Notes under the pieces: model-generated
The model's input: only the letters and a program-made list of their open reading frames with translations
Databases searched by the model: none
Told to the model about the DNA's origin: nothing
Translations under genes and position numbers: made by a program
DNA from: Propionicimonas sp.
GTDB lineage: Bacteria; Actinomycetota; Actinomycetes; Propionibacteriales; Propionibacteriaceae
DNA length: 15,567 nucleotides
Direction of reading: 5' to 3'
Assembly (NCBI GenBank): GCA_031119515.1
Contig: JAVHXR010000021.1
Coordinates: 1-15,567, forward strand
Part shown: positions 1-6,039 of the stretch, one piece after another
Layout of the letters: each line of letters starts with the position of its first letter
Position numbering within the stretch: the first letter of the stretch is position 1

Positions 1-1
1 C

Positions 2-1177
2 AGTGAGACGGTCCCTGCGGCGGCCGGCCAGTGGCTCCAGACCGCAACGCCGCCGCTGGAGGGACGCCGAGACGCCGTCCCCGCTTGGGTCGACGGCCGG
101 TATCTGATCGTCGGCGGCCTCACCGACGCCCCGTGCGATCCGGGCGCCACGTGCGCCGACGGCACAGCCCTCGCCGACGGCGCCCTGTACGACCCGGCCG
201 ACAACACGTGGACCACCATCAGCGACGCCCCCACCGGGCTCGCCCAGACCGGAGGAGCGTCCAACCCGTACCCACAGGCGGCCGTGGTCGGCGACACCGT
301 GTACATCCAGGCGCTCGGCGACACGTTGCTCGCCTACCACCCGGACAGCGACACCTGGACCACCCTGCCCACTGCACCCGGGTACCGCACCAGCACGCTT
401 GCCGGTAGCTTCGACAACCGGTTGATCCTGTTCCCCTGGGGCCAGTGCACCGGACCGGACGAGCCCTGCCGCTCCGCTGCCGCCAGCGACTACATCACGC
501 TCGACCCTGCAACCGGTTCGCTCACCGACCAGAGCTTCGACCTGGCCATCCCGAACTCGGTCAACGGCGCAACCGTGGTGGGCGGCCGACTGGTGATCTC
601 GTGGCTGGTTGACGAGAACACGCTGGGGACAGCCCTGGTCGACCTAGCTACCCACAAGGTCACAGCGCTGCCCGACATCAGCACCGGACAGCGACCCGCC
701 CCGGTCGCCGTCGGTGGCTACGCCGCCTGGCCGCGCGACCCCGACACCGCCTGGTTCCTGGATCCGGCAACCCGGGCCTGGTCCAGCGTCGCGATGCCCG
801 CCACACCCGGCCCGCTCACCGGCGACACCGGCGTCTGGCCCATCGTCATCGGCGAGACGATCGCCTTGGACGGCCACCCGTACAACCCCGCTACCCAAAT
901 CCTGTGGGACGACCTCGCGGCACTCCCGATCTCCGACCGGGCACCCACTCTCGTCGGCGGTGCCGACACAGCACTGGCCTGCTTCGGCTACGACCCGGGC
1001 CGCGCCGCCTACAACCACACCTGCCGCCTGCTGGTCTTCAACCCACCCCCTGGTGTCCCCTCGATCGCCCCGGAACCGGACGTCAACTCGACCCACGTCG
1101 CGACCGAACCAGCGCCGATTGAGACCTTCGACGCACCCTCGGTCGCGCCCAGCCCTGGCGGTCAGTCCACCCCGTGA
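2..1177 (+). CDS. Kelch-like beta-propeller protein, 3' part (5' truncated by window edge)
   Basis: The reading frame is open from base 2 to the TGA at 1175-1177, giving 391 visible residues; the true start lies left of the window. The visible part repeats a kelch-type pattern: a hydrophobic strand ending in Gly-Gly (YLIVGG, VVGGRLVIS, LVGGADTALAC), then an Asp-Pro turn and a Trp strand (YDPADNTWTTI, YHPDSDTWTTL, LDPATRAWSSV). This is typical of a galactose-oxidase/kelch beta-propeller. The last 45 or so residues are Pro/Ser/Thr/Ala-rich with no obvious membrane anchor. Paired cysteines in loops (CDPGATC, CTGPDEPC) suggest an exported, oxidised protein, but the signal peptide is outside the window. 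Codon use is like the host core genes and unlike the RT block that follows tail-to-tail. Family assignment is fairly sure; substrate and function are unknown. Confidence 0.8.
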   Translation, partial: SETVPAAAGQWLQTATPPLEGRRDAVPAWVDGRYLIVGGLTDAPCDPGATCADGTALADGALYDPADNTWTTISDAPTGLAQTGGASNPYPQAAVVGDTVYIQALGDTLLAYHPDSDTWTTLPTAPGYRTSTLAGSFDNRLILFPWGQCTGPDEPCRSAAASDYITLDPATGSLTDQSFDLAIPNSVNGATVVGGRLVISWLVDENTLGTALVDLATHKVTALPDISTGQRPAPVAVGGYAAWPRDPDTAWFLDPATRAWSSVAMPATPGPLTGDTGVWPIVIGETIALDGHPYNPATQILWDDLAALPISDRAPTLVGGADTALACFGYDPGRAAYNHTCRLLVFNPPPGVPSIAPEPDVNSTHVATEPAPIETFDAPSVAPSPGGQSTP

Positions 1178-1265
1178 CGTCGCCATGGCACTCCCAGAGG
1201 GGCCACCTATCGGTTCGCGGCAAAGTCGGATGGTTCGTGTGACCAGGACCAGCGCGGGTTGACGC

Positions 1266-1290
1266 CTCCCGCCGGCCGACGTGGCGGGGG
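1266..1290 (+). terminator. GC-rich hairpin downstream of the kelch-like gene
   Basis: CTCCCGCC (1266-1273) pairs with GGCGGGGG (1283-1290) around a 9-nt loop, giving 8 pairs with one T-G wobble. On the minus strand the wobble becomes an A-C mismatch, so the structure favours + strand RNA. It lies 88 nt after the kelch-like stop. There is no T-tract, which is common for actinobacterial terminators. A weaker hairpin at 1186-1205 (TGGC/GCCA plus CCC/GGG) lies just after the stop codon. Confidence 0.45.
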
Positions 1291-1336
1291 CTCGGGCTGC
1301 CGGTGGTTAGCGGTGTGAGGCCGCAACACGCACGCC

Positions 1337-1352
1337 GCTTCCAGGCGGAAGC
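1337..1352 (-). terminator. Hairpin just after the reverse transcriptase stop
   Basis: On the minus strand GCTTCC, loop GCCT, GGAAGC form a perfect 6-bp stem that begins 12 nt after the RT stop codon. A second small hairpin (CGGCT-GAG-AGCCG) overlaps the stop itself. No U-tract follows. The likely role is end of the RT transcript or 3'-end protection. Confidence 0.4.
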
Positions 1353-1363
1353 ACGGCCGGCTC

Positions 1364-2446
1364 TCAGCCGAGGCGAGTCGATTCTCGCGAGAGCGAAACG
1401 TGACGCCAGCCGACGATCTCCGCGGCAAGGGCCGTCAGCGCCCGTAGACGCTGGTCCGCCTGATGCCCCTTCGGGGGAGTCAGCTCGCTAGCCGCAACCG
1501 GGTGGGCGTCGAGGAGGGCCCGCATCCAGTCTGGCTCGACGCCGAGCGCGTATCTGACCTTGCCCTGTAGGTGCCTTGTCGAGTGGTCGAGTTGCTTCTC
1601 GTCATCTTCCTCGTCGATCCAGTGCCAGAAGTAGCGTGTGTTGCAGTGGTCCGCGAATCCGAACTTCTCGATGAAGTAGAACTCTTGGCGGAGCTCTCGT
1701 TTGAACCGCTTGGGCAGCCTGGGGTGGTCCATCTCGGCGACCCTGAGCCCCGTGACCGCGATGCTCTGTCCACGACGGCGTAGGCGAGACTTTTCGAGGT
1801 TGAGTGTGTAGCCGAGGGGCTGCAGCGCGGACTGAACCACACCCGTCATGTCGAACTCGGCGTCGGCTGAGAAGGTCAGGTCATCCGCGTAGCGCGTGTA
1901 CGACACCCCCATGGAGGCCGCTTGGTCGGCCACGCGGTTGTCGACAGGAGTGAGAATGAGGTTCGATAACAGCGGACTACATGGTGCTCCCAGCGGGAGG
2001 CTTTCCCGATCCGTGGTGAGCCTGGTTAGGAGCTCGGCGACGGTTTGGCGTGCGCCTCGCTCCACCAGCGCCTGGGTGACGATGTTCGGCGTAGTGCATG
2101 GAAAGAAGTCCTTGATATCGAGCCGCTGCACCCACCGAGCACCGCAGTGCGGAGCCGCGTTGGTGGTCGCAGATCGCCCGGGTGTGTACCCGTGGCAGGC
2201 GGGGTGGAGCTCGAGCGAGAGTGGCCACAAGAAGTCGGTGATCCGGCGTTGGAGTGACATGACCGGATCCACGGGCACGCCAAGCTCGCGGATCTTGCCG
2301 TGGATGGACTTCCTTCGGTATTCGTAGGCCTTGCCCATCGCCGCCAGGTTGCCGACGTACTCGAAGAGAGCGACGGGCACACCGAGTGCCCTTGCTAGGT
2401 GCTGCTCGCTCAGGATGTAGTCAAAGGGCCCGGCCGGGGTGCTCAT
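1364..2446 (-). CDS. Retron-type reverse transcriptase
   Basis: A 360-aa protein starting at ATG 2446. It shows the ordered palm motifs of bacterial RTs: NAAPH (96-100), matching the retron NAXXH motif; RLDIKDFF (108-115, motif A, catalytic D110); LPLGAPCSPLLSNL (150-163, motif B); YTRYADDLTFS (183-193, catalytic D188-D189); and AVTGLRV (230-236), the retron VTG motif. NAXXH together with VTG separates retron RTs from group II intron and most other defence RTs. Family knowledge: such RTs copy part of a cognate structured RNA (msr-msd) into msDNA and act with an effector in phage defence. The effector candidate here is the DUF3800 gene directly upstream (71-nt gap). Motif B has Leu152 (CTG) where Gln is nearly universal. 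No Shine-Dalgarno is visible; a TAATCT box (2461-2456) lies 9 nt before the ATG. RT identity is near certain; retron assignment is strong; subtype is less sure. Confidence 0.93.
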   Translation of the reverse strand: MSTPAGPFDYILSEQHLARALGVPVALFEYVGNLAAMGKAYEYRRKSIHGKIRELGVPVDPVMSLQRRITDFLWPLSLELHPACHGYTPGRSATTNAAPHCGARWVQRLDIKDFFPCTTPNIVTQALVERGARQTVAELLTRLTTDRESLPLGAPCSPLLSNLILTPVDNRVADQAASMGVSYTRYADDLTFSADAEFDMTGVVQSALQPLGYTLNLEKSRLRRRGQSIAVTGLRVAEMDHPRLPKRFKRELRQEFYFIEKFGFADHCNTRYFWHWIDEEDDEKQLDHSTRHLQGKVRYALGVEPDWMRALLDAHPVAASELTPPKGHQADQRLRALTALAAEIVGWRHVSLSRESTRLG

Positions 2447-2455
2447 TATGAGACT

Positions 2456-2461
2456 AGATTA
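2456..2461 (-). promoter_or_regulatory. Possible -10 box just before the RT start
   Basis: TAATCT on the minus strand ends 9 nt before the RT ATG. With no SD present, it could give a transcript with a leader of only about 3 nt. The spacing is longer than the 6-7 nt seen at the other start codons in this window, so support is moderate. Confidence 0.3.
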
Positions 2462-2476
2462 GGACGACTGACGCCC

Positions 2477-2518
2477 GGGAGACGACTCGCTCCCCCCATA
2501 TGCAGCCCCGACCGGGCT
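2477..2518 (-). other. Two adjacent hairpins between the DUF3800 and RT genes
   Basis: On the minus strand AGCCC-ggtcg-GGGCT (2518-2504, touching the last base of the DUF3800 stop codon) is followed by GGGAG-cgagtcgt-CTCCC (2494-2477). The whole gap is only 71 nt, too short for a typical msr-msd. The hairpins could be a translational coupling or RNA-stability element, or part of an RNA overlapping the DUF3800 3' end. Confidence 0.35.
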
Positions 2519-3207
2519 CACAGGATCCTAGCAAGCCGACGCTTGTGAACGGCGTTGTCGAAGTCGATCAGGTGCGCGATTTGCGGCCCGATACGCGCGA
2601 AGCGGGCAAGGCGGAAGGCATTCACGTCGCCGCCCTCTTCTCTCTGGAGATGGGCCTCTGTGAGCGCGAGAACGTAGTCAACGACAGACAGCCCACCCAG
2701 CGGCTTGTCACCGATTCTCGCCGTGGCAGTCGCTCGGGGAGCTCTGGTCAAGTCCAAGCTCTCCAGCGCGTGCATCACTAACCCGCCGTAGAGCGGGTCC
2801 ATCTCCGACTTCGTCTCAAAGACGAAGTCGACAGTCTCGCCGGCGTAGCGGCGAAGGAGGTTGCGCACGAGCGCGTGATACATGACTAGCAGCAGTTCGG
2901 TGTCACCGATGCCCGGCAATGCTCGATGGGTGTAGCAAACGTGCGCGCGGAAACCGAGGGTCTGCATCGTCTCGATGAAGCGATCGCGGATCGTCTCGTC
3001 GTCGTCGTGATGGTGGAATCCATCGTCCCGGAATACGGGGCGCTTGGAAGGGTCCGGCCACAGCGATGAGTCGGCGGCAACCGCTTCTCTCCGCTGTTTG
3101 ACCGCAAGCTCAAGATCATCGGCGTCGAGGGTGACGACGGCGCCGACCATCATCCTTCTGGAGCTCGCATGAGTCCCGCTCTCGTCCAGATACACCGTCA
3201 CAGGCAT
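2518..3207 (-). CDS. DUF3800 domain protein, putative retron effector
   Basis: A 229-aa protein. The start at ATG 3207 places the hallmark YLDESG at residues 6-11, as usual for DUF3800, and is supported by a TACGCT box ending 6 nt upstream (leaderless layout). An in-frame ATG at 3231 and further upstream codons exist but lack such support. The YLDESG aspartate and glutamate, the acidic/His cluster FHHHDDDE (64-71), and the C-terminal GLSVVDYVLAL (172-182, matching the family's Gly-Leu-x-x-x-Asp helix) are consistent with an RNase H-like, metal-dependent nuclease fold; enzymatic activity is inferred. From memory, DUF3800 proteins are the partner of one described retron type (type VII in the Mestre classification). 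The gene lies directly upstream of the RT on the same strand, so the two probably form one functional unit. Confidence 0.85.
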   Translation of the reverse strand: MPVTVYLDESGTHASSRRMMVGAVVTLDADDLELAVKQRREAVAADSSLWPDPSKRPVFRDDGFHHHDDDETIRDRFIETMQTLGFRAHVCYTHRALPGIGDTELLLVMYHALVRNLLRRYAGETVDFVFETKSEMDPLYGGLVMHALESLDLTRAPRATATARIGDKPLGGLSVVDYVLALTEAHLQREEGGDVNAFRLARFARIGPQIAHLIDFDNAVHKRRLARIL

Positions 3208-3213
3208 GCTCGG

Positions 3214-3219
3214 AGCGTA
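3214..3219 (-). promoter_or_regulatory. -10 box of a leaderless promoter for the DUF3800 gene
   Basis: TACGCT on the minus strand fits TANNNT and ends 6 nt before ATG 3207. This is the spacing expected when transcription begins at the A of the start codon, and the same layout as five other genes here. No convincing -35 is seen. Confidence 0.45.
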
Positions 3220-3279
3220 GTGCGTGGACATTTTCGCCGTGAACTGAGAGCCCTGCCCGAGCTTTCGACTGCCACATCT

Positions 3280-3308
3280 GGAACGCACGGGAAGAGCACT
3301 CGCGTCCC
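3280..3308 (-). other. Strand-biased hairpin upstream of the DUF3800 gene
   Basis: On the minus strand GGGACGCG (3308-3301) pairs with TGCGTTCC (3287-3280): 8 pairs including two G-T wobbles. On the + strand both wobbles become A-C mismatches, so the structure favours minus-strand RNA. It lies 73 nt before the DUF3800 start and could belong to a leader or to the retron RNA. Confidence 0.3.
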
Positions 3309-3484
3309 TAGTCGGGGGAGCGAGCATGGCCGCGCACTGTTCAAGACCATCCGCTGGGTGTCACGGGATGCCGGGACATAACCTGCCGAGGGCGTGCACC
3401 ACGGCGCGCTAGCCGAATGCGTGTTCGAACGCGCTCTCGCTATGAGTGCATCAAAGGAGCTCCTGCCAGCGCTGCTCAACGCGG

Positions 3485-3621
3485 TCGCTGATCCCCCGGC
3501 AAGCACCGAAAGCGTGGCCGCGGAGAGGCAGGGATCCTGGTGCTCGCCCGGCTCGTGTGGCGAAATCAGGTGTCGATCGTTCCCGCTGTCGCGGTGTGGA
3601 TCTATGGCTGAGGATCAGCAA
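3485..3621 (-). ncRNA. Candidate retron msr-msd RNA (tentative)
   Basis: On the minus strand, TTGCTGATCCTC (3621-3610) and GGGGATCAGCGA (3496-3485) can form a 12-pair basal stem with two wobbles, enclosing a total of 137 nt. This resembles the a1/a2 stem of retron RNAs. The base after the first arm begins AGC, the context of the branching guanosine in well-known retrons such as Ec86. Inside are a CCGC-gaca-GCGG hairpin (3594-3583), an imperfect CCTG..CGCC/GGCG..CAGG hairpin (about 3570-3535) and a GGC-CAC/GTG-GCC hairpin (about 3519-3498). Against it: no long msd stem is obvious, the RNA would lie about 280 nt from the DUF3800 gene, and the first arm can also fold on itself (GCTGA-tcc-TCAGC). 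This is a hypothesis. Confidence 0.22.
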
Positions 3622-3637
3622 GCGATCGAGTCGAGGG

Positions 3638-3678
3638 GTGCTGACGCCGCGCGGTCACGTCGACCAGACTGGCAGCAC
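3638..3678 (-). terminator. Possible terminator or structured element after the membrane-protein gene
   Basis: GTGCTG (3678-3673) and CAGCAC (3643-3638) are perfect inverted arms on the minus strand, enclosing a possible inner GACG/CGTC stem (3661-3658, 3646-3643). The element starts 20 nt after the TAG at 3698-3700. It may end that transcript or be the 5' part of the structured RNA region. Confidence 0.28.
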
Positions 3679-3697
3679 GCTTGAGGCGCGAATCGGG

Positions 3698-4540
3698 CTA
3701 CGGCGCCTCATCTTCGACGGCGCCAGGAGTTGGCCCAGATGCCGGAGCCAGAATGACGCGGCGCATGGAACGAGCAATGGCCTGCCGTTGTCTCGCACGC
3801 TCCAACTCGGCCAGTTCCGCGGCGCCAAGAACTGGCTCAAGCATTGATGGCTTCACCTCGCTGTCGTAGCCAGGACTCCCCGGGTGCTTGAGTTCCTGAG
3901 GAAGCGCGCCCTCCATCCGCCAACGAGCCCGCCTAGATCGGCTTCGGGCTGCCCGCGCCTCATGCGTACAGGTCTCGTAACCGATCATTGGGCGATGTCT
4001 TGCGACGTTGCACCAATGCCGCTTCGGCTGCCGTGCGCCCCGCTGGTCGACGATTCCCTCGCGCTCACGCAGAATCCACCGCCAGTCTCGGTCGGTCAGT
4101 TCCTTCGCGAGGAGCTCATCGGCTGATCTATACACATACGGAAGGAACACGGCCAGCGTGAGCCACAGCAGAGGACCCCCGAGCACAATCCAGCCGGCTG
4201 GATCCAGCAATGCGTTCTGGTCTGCTGGATAGCCGCTGGCATTCAACGTGCGGAACACCACCCCGCCCGCGATGCCGGCGCTGACGCATAGCGCGAGTCC
4301 GACCCACCTACTCCGTCGCATGTTGCGCCACGCGGCGAACAGGATGGCGCAACAGACTGCCACCGCGGACACAACCCACGCCCCCGGGCCAGCAGTCCAG
4401 TCCCATGCCGCGCCGAGAAGGTCGAGAATCTGGTCCGCTGTCGGGCGATAGGCATCGCCGAGTGGCTGTATGACGAACACCGCGACGACGCCGCCAATGA
4501 CAGTTACCAGCACGGGGTAGAGCAACTTCTCGCGCTTCAC
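3698..4540 (-). CDS. Four-helix membrane protein of unknown function with a basic, Cys/His-containing C-terminal domain
   Basis: I do not recognise the family. The frame is open up to a TTG at 4687 but has no ATG. I chose GTG 4540 because it begins with Lys-Arg-Glu-Lys directly before the first hydrophobic helix; GTG/TTG codons in 4570-4687 are alternatives. The 280-aa product has four predicted membrane helices (about 6-27, 54-70, 78-96, 115-137). A cytoplasmic-type C-terminal half of about 140 residues follows, with HWC (175-177) and CTH (191-193) as a possible metal-binding pair, a strongly basic run (197-208), and a helical, charged segment (238-262). It is on the same strand as the DUF3800 and RT genes but separated from them by the 490-base structured gap. 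It could be a membrane effector or accessory of the retron cassette, or an unrelated island gene. Confidence 0.65.
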   Translation of the reverse strand: MKREKLLYPVLVTVIGGVVAVFVIQPLGDAYRPTADQILDLLGAAWDWTAGPGAWVVSAVAVCCAILFAAWRNMRRSRWVGLALCVSAGIAGGVVFRTLNASGYPADQNALLDPAGWIVLGGPLLWLTLAVFLPYVYRSADELLAKELTDRDWRWILREREGIVDQRGARQPKRHWCNVARHRPMIGYETCTHEARAARSRSRRARWRMEGALPQELKHPGSPGYDSEVKPSMLEPVLGAAELAELERARQRQAIARSMRRVILAPASGPTPGAVEDEAP

Positions 4541-5089
4541 GCTCGAATACTGCCCGAAGTGCAGGCCGTCAGTGGGTGGTCTGCCAACCAACGCCAAGTT
4601 CACAGGTTCTGCGCTCTCGCCCAACTGTCTGGCGGCGCTGGGCGACCGGGCGTCCCTAGGACGACCAGGGATGGGCCGGCCGGACAACCGAACCCCAGTT
4701 CACCGGGACGATCGGACTGTGTTCGCAACTTAACGAGTCGCTCATCGGCAGTTGCGGACGTTGGGCTTCGTCAAGCTCAGCCAACATCCTGACTCGGCAG
4801 ATCCCGTCGTTCCCCAAACGGTTGAGGAGACCCGGGACGCGACCCTCGGAGCAGTTGGCACGGCTTCTTGACACGCGCCAGTGCTCGGCACGTTCAGCGC
4901 TGCAGGCTGACGTTCCGGAAGCGCCATCCCGGACGGCATCGATCCTAGTCAAGGTGCATTTGGACGCACCCATCGAGTGGAGTGGCCGCGGGCATGTTAC
5001 GTCGGATGTGACCCCAGGCAACACGAATACGCAACATGGTCGGCTGGTCCGCGTTCGATTCTCGAAAGTGCCTCTGACAAGGACTTCAC
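4541..5089. other. Gene-free stretch between membrane-protein gene and tRNA-Gly
   Basis: I see no supported gene in these 549 bases, although part of 4541-4687 may be coding if the membrane protein starts earlier. The stretch contains a short inverted repeat (4761-4784) and a TTCGA-ttc-TCGAA hairpin (5054-5066) close to the tRNA 3' end. It sits where the end of an island would lie, but no integrase or duplicated tRNA fragment is recognisable. Confidence 0.4.
4761..4784. repeat. Short inverted repeat resembling dispersed actinobacterial intergenic repeats
   Basis: TTGGGCTT, spacer cgtc, AAGCTCAG gives 8 pairs with two wobbles, followed by CCAA, which can also pair with the first TTGG. The core (TTCGTCAAGCTCAG) resembles the TTCGACAAGCTCAG-type palindromic repeats scattered between genes in many high-GC Gram-positives. 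There is only one copy in this window, so the repeat status rests on recollection. Confidence 0.3.
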
Positions 5090-5163
5090 TGGAGCGGATG
5101 ACGGGAATCGAACCCGCACTGTCAGCTTGGGAAGCTGATGTTCTGCCATTGAACTACATCCGC
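5090..5163 (-). tRNA. tRNA-Gly (anticodon CCC), CCA encoded
   Basis: On the minus strand the acceptor arm GCGGATG (5163-5157) pairs with CATCCGC (5100-5094), then discriminator T and an encoded CCA (5092-5090), 74 nt in total. The D-arm region TAGTTCAATGGCAGAAC, the anticodon stem TCAGC/GCTGA with loop TTCCCAA, and the T-arm GCGGGTTCGATTCCCGT are all canonical. Loop positions 34-36 read CCC, so it decodes GGG glycine codons. Its 3' end faces the accessory RT block, the usual geometry for integration next to a tRNA gene. Confidence 0.95.
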
Positions 5164-5188
5164 GCAGACCCGTCCGGGTCGCCCAAGC

Positions 5189-5194
5189 AGTTTA
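5189..5194 (-). promoter_or_regulatory. Possible -10 box of the tRNA-Gly promoter
   Basis: TAAACT on the minus strand lies 25 nt before the mature tRNA 5' end, which would give a short 5' leader. The -35 region is weak (TGCAAG at 17-nt spacing). Confidence 0.4.
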
Positions 5195-5329
5195 GCCACA
5201 GTCGGGCGGGACTTGCACACCCGCGGCCTCCGTGCGACCACCCCGGCCCCGCAGCACCCTCGGTAGGGGTTCACCCGGAACGTTCCCGAGACCACCCGGC
5301 CGCCGGTGGCCGATCGCACGGCCGCCGCG

Positions 5330-5335
5330 TAGCGT
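5330..5335 (+). promoter_or_regulatory. -10 box of a leaderless promoter, LiaF-like gene
   Basis: TAGCGT ends 7 nt before ATG 5343. There is no Shine-Dalgarno between it and the start, so the transcript probably begins at the start codon. Confidence 0.55.
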
Positions 5336-5342
5336 CTGCGGC

Positions 5343-5990
5343 ATGACTTCTTCACCCTCCGAGCCCACGGACGTCGGCCCTGCGGTCGGCGGCGACCTCG
5401 CTGCCACCGACCTCGACCGCGAGCACGTCGTGCTGCTGCTCAACGAGGCGACCAACGAGGGCCTGCTCCCCGCCACCGAGCGTGACCGCAGGGTCGGCAT
5501 CGCCCGCACCGCCGAGACCTTCGACGACCTTGTGCCGCTCACCCGCGACCTGGTCACCGTGGACGGTCCGCAGGTCCGTCCCGCGCCGCTCGTCGTCCCG
5601 ACCACCGCCAGAGTCGATCCCGCCGGCGGCACCGAGGAGGCCGAGCAGATCGTCGCGATCTTCTCCGGCGCCTCCCGGGCAGGCCACTGGCGGGTCCGCA
5701 AGAACACCTCGATCGCCACCGTCTTCGGCGGCGCCGAACTCGACACCACCGAAGCGGTCTTCGAGGCCAAGACCGTCACCATGAACGTGTTCTGCATGTT
5801 CGGCGGCGTCGAGTTGCGGGTCCCCGACGGCGTCGAGGTCCGCAACCAGGTCTCCGGCATCTTCGGCGGCGTGGACGTCAAGGTCTCCCAGCCGCAGCCC
5901 GGGGCGCCGACCGTCGTCGTCAGGGGTGTCGCGATGTTCGGCGGCGTCGAGATCCGCAACCCGAAGGCGAAGCGCCGCGGACGCTCCTGA
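5343..5990 (+). CDS. DUF1707 / LiaF C-terminal-like protein
   Basis: A 215-aa protein starting at ATG 5343, chosen because a TAGCGT box sits 7 nt upstream and the DUF1707 motif follows at normal distance. Residues about 24-75 (LDREHVVLLLNEATNEGLL..ERDRRVGIARTAET) match the actinobacterial DUF1707 (SHOCT-like) domain. The C-terminal half carries four FGG(A/V)(E/D)-type strands at about 128, 153, 174 and 199, the repeating beta unit of the LiaF/YvqF C-terminal domain (cell-wall-active antibiotic response family). The transmembrane helices of true LiaF are missing, and the tail is basic (KAKRRGRS). In Firmicutes LiaF inhibits the LiaRS envelope-stress system; no LiaRS genes are near, so the role here is inferred only as envelope-related. 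The bPH2 pair follows after 49 nt but has its own leaderless promoter. Confidence 0.85.
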   Translation: MTSSPSEPTDVGPAVGGDLAATDLDREHVVLLLNEATNEGLLPATERDRRVGIARTAETFDDLVPLTRDLVTVDGPQVRPAPLVVPTTARVDPAGGTEEAEQIVAIFSGASRAGHWRVRKNTSIATVFGGAELDTTEAVFEAKTVTMNVFCMFGGVELRVPDGVEVRNQVSGIFGGVDVKVSQPQPGAPTVVVRGVAMFGGVEIRNPKAKRRGRS

Positions 5991-6027
5991 GCCTGCGGTC
6001 GCCGACCTCGGCCGGCCCGTCTCCCCG

Positions 6028-6033
6028 TAGGGT
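6028..6033 (+). promoter_or_regulatory. -10 box of a leaderless promoter, YdbS-like gene
   Basis: TAGGGT ends exactly 6 nt before ATG 6040, consistent with a leaderless transcript covering both bPH2 genes. Confidence 0.55.
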
Positions 6034-6039
6034 GAAGAC

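Larger units (their letters stand above)
3208..3697. other. 490-base intergenic stretch with RNA-like secondary structure
   Basis: No convincing protein gene lies here: the open frames of about 60-130 codons have no recognisable domain. Read on the minus strand it holds: GTGCTG/CAGCAC arms (3678-3673, 3643-3638) right after the membrane-protein stop; the 12-bp arms of the candidate ncRNA (3621-3610 with 3496-3485); a 16-bp near-palindrome around TTCGAA (3419-3434); and an 8-pair hairpin (3308-3301 with 3287-3280) whose two wobbles pair on the minus but not the plus strand. This is the natural place to look for the retron msr-msd RNA, since the gap before the RT gene is too small. Confidence 0.5.

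Noticed and set aside
3419..3434. Near-perfect palindrome around TTCGAA, considered as tRNA T-arm remnant, att site or SOS box
   Set aside because: The flanks do not fold as a T-arm or match the nearby tRNA-Gly, and the half-sites are inverted relative to the GAAC-N4-GTTC SOS consensus. Left as part of the structured intergenic region.
3198..3506. 102-codon open frame on - overlapping the DUF3800 start
   Set aside because: Ser/Ala/Arg-rich, no domain, no supported start, and it runs through the hairpins and the DUF3800 promoter.
4688..5024. Open frame on - (122 codons, 4656-5024), considered as an integrase remnant near the tRNA
   Set aside because: No Arg-His-x-x-Tyr or other integrase motif can be seen in it.
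5055..5064. Ten bases TCGATTCTCG shared with 1378-1387, considered as island direct repeats
   Set aside because: The left copy lies inside the RT coding sequence and does not continue the match; a 10-mer is expected by chance at this scale.
4822..5346. Open frame of 174 codons on + covering the tRNA-Gly gene
   Set aside because: It reads straight through the tRNA and the LiaF-like promoter, has no domain or ribosome binding site, and is best explained as a chance frame.
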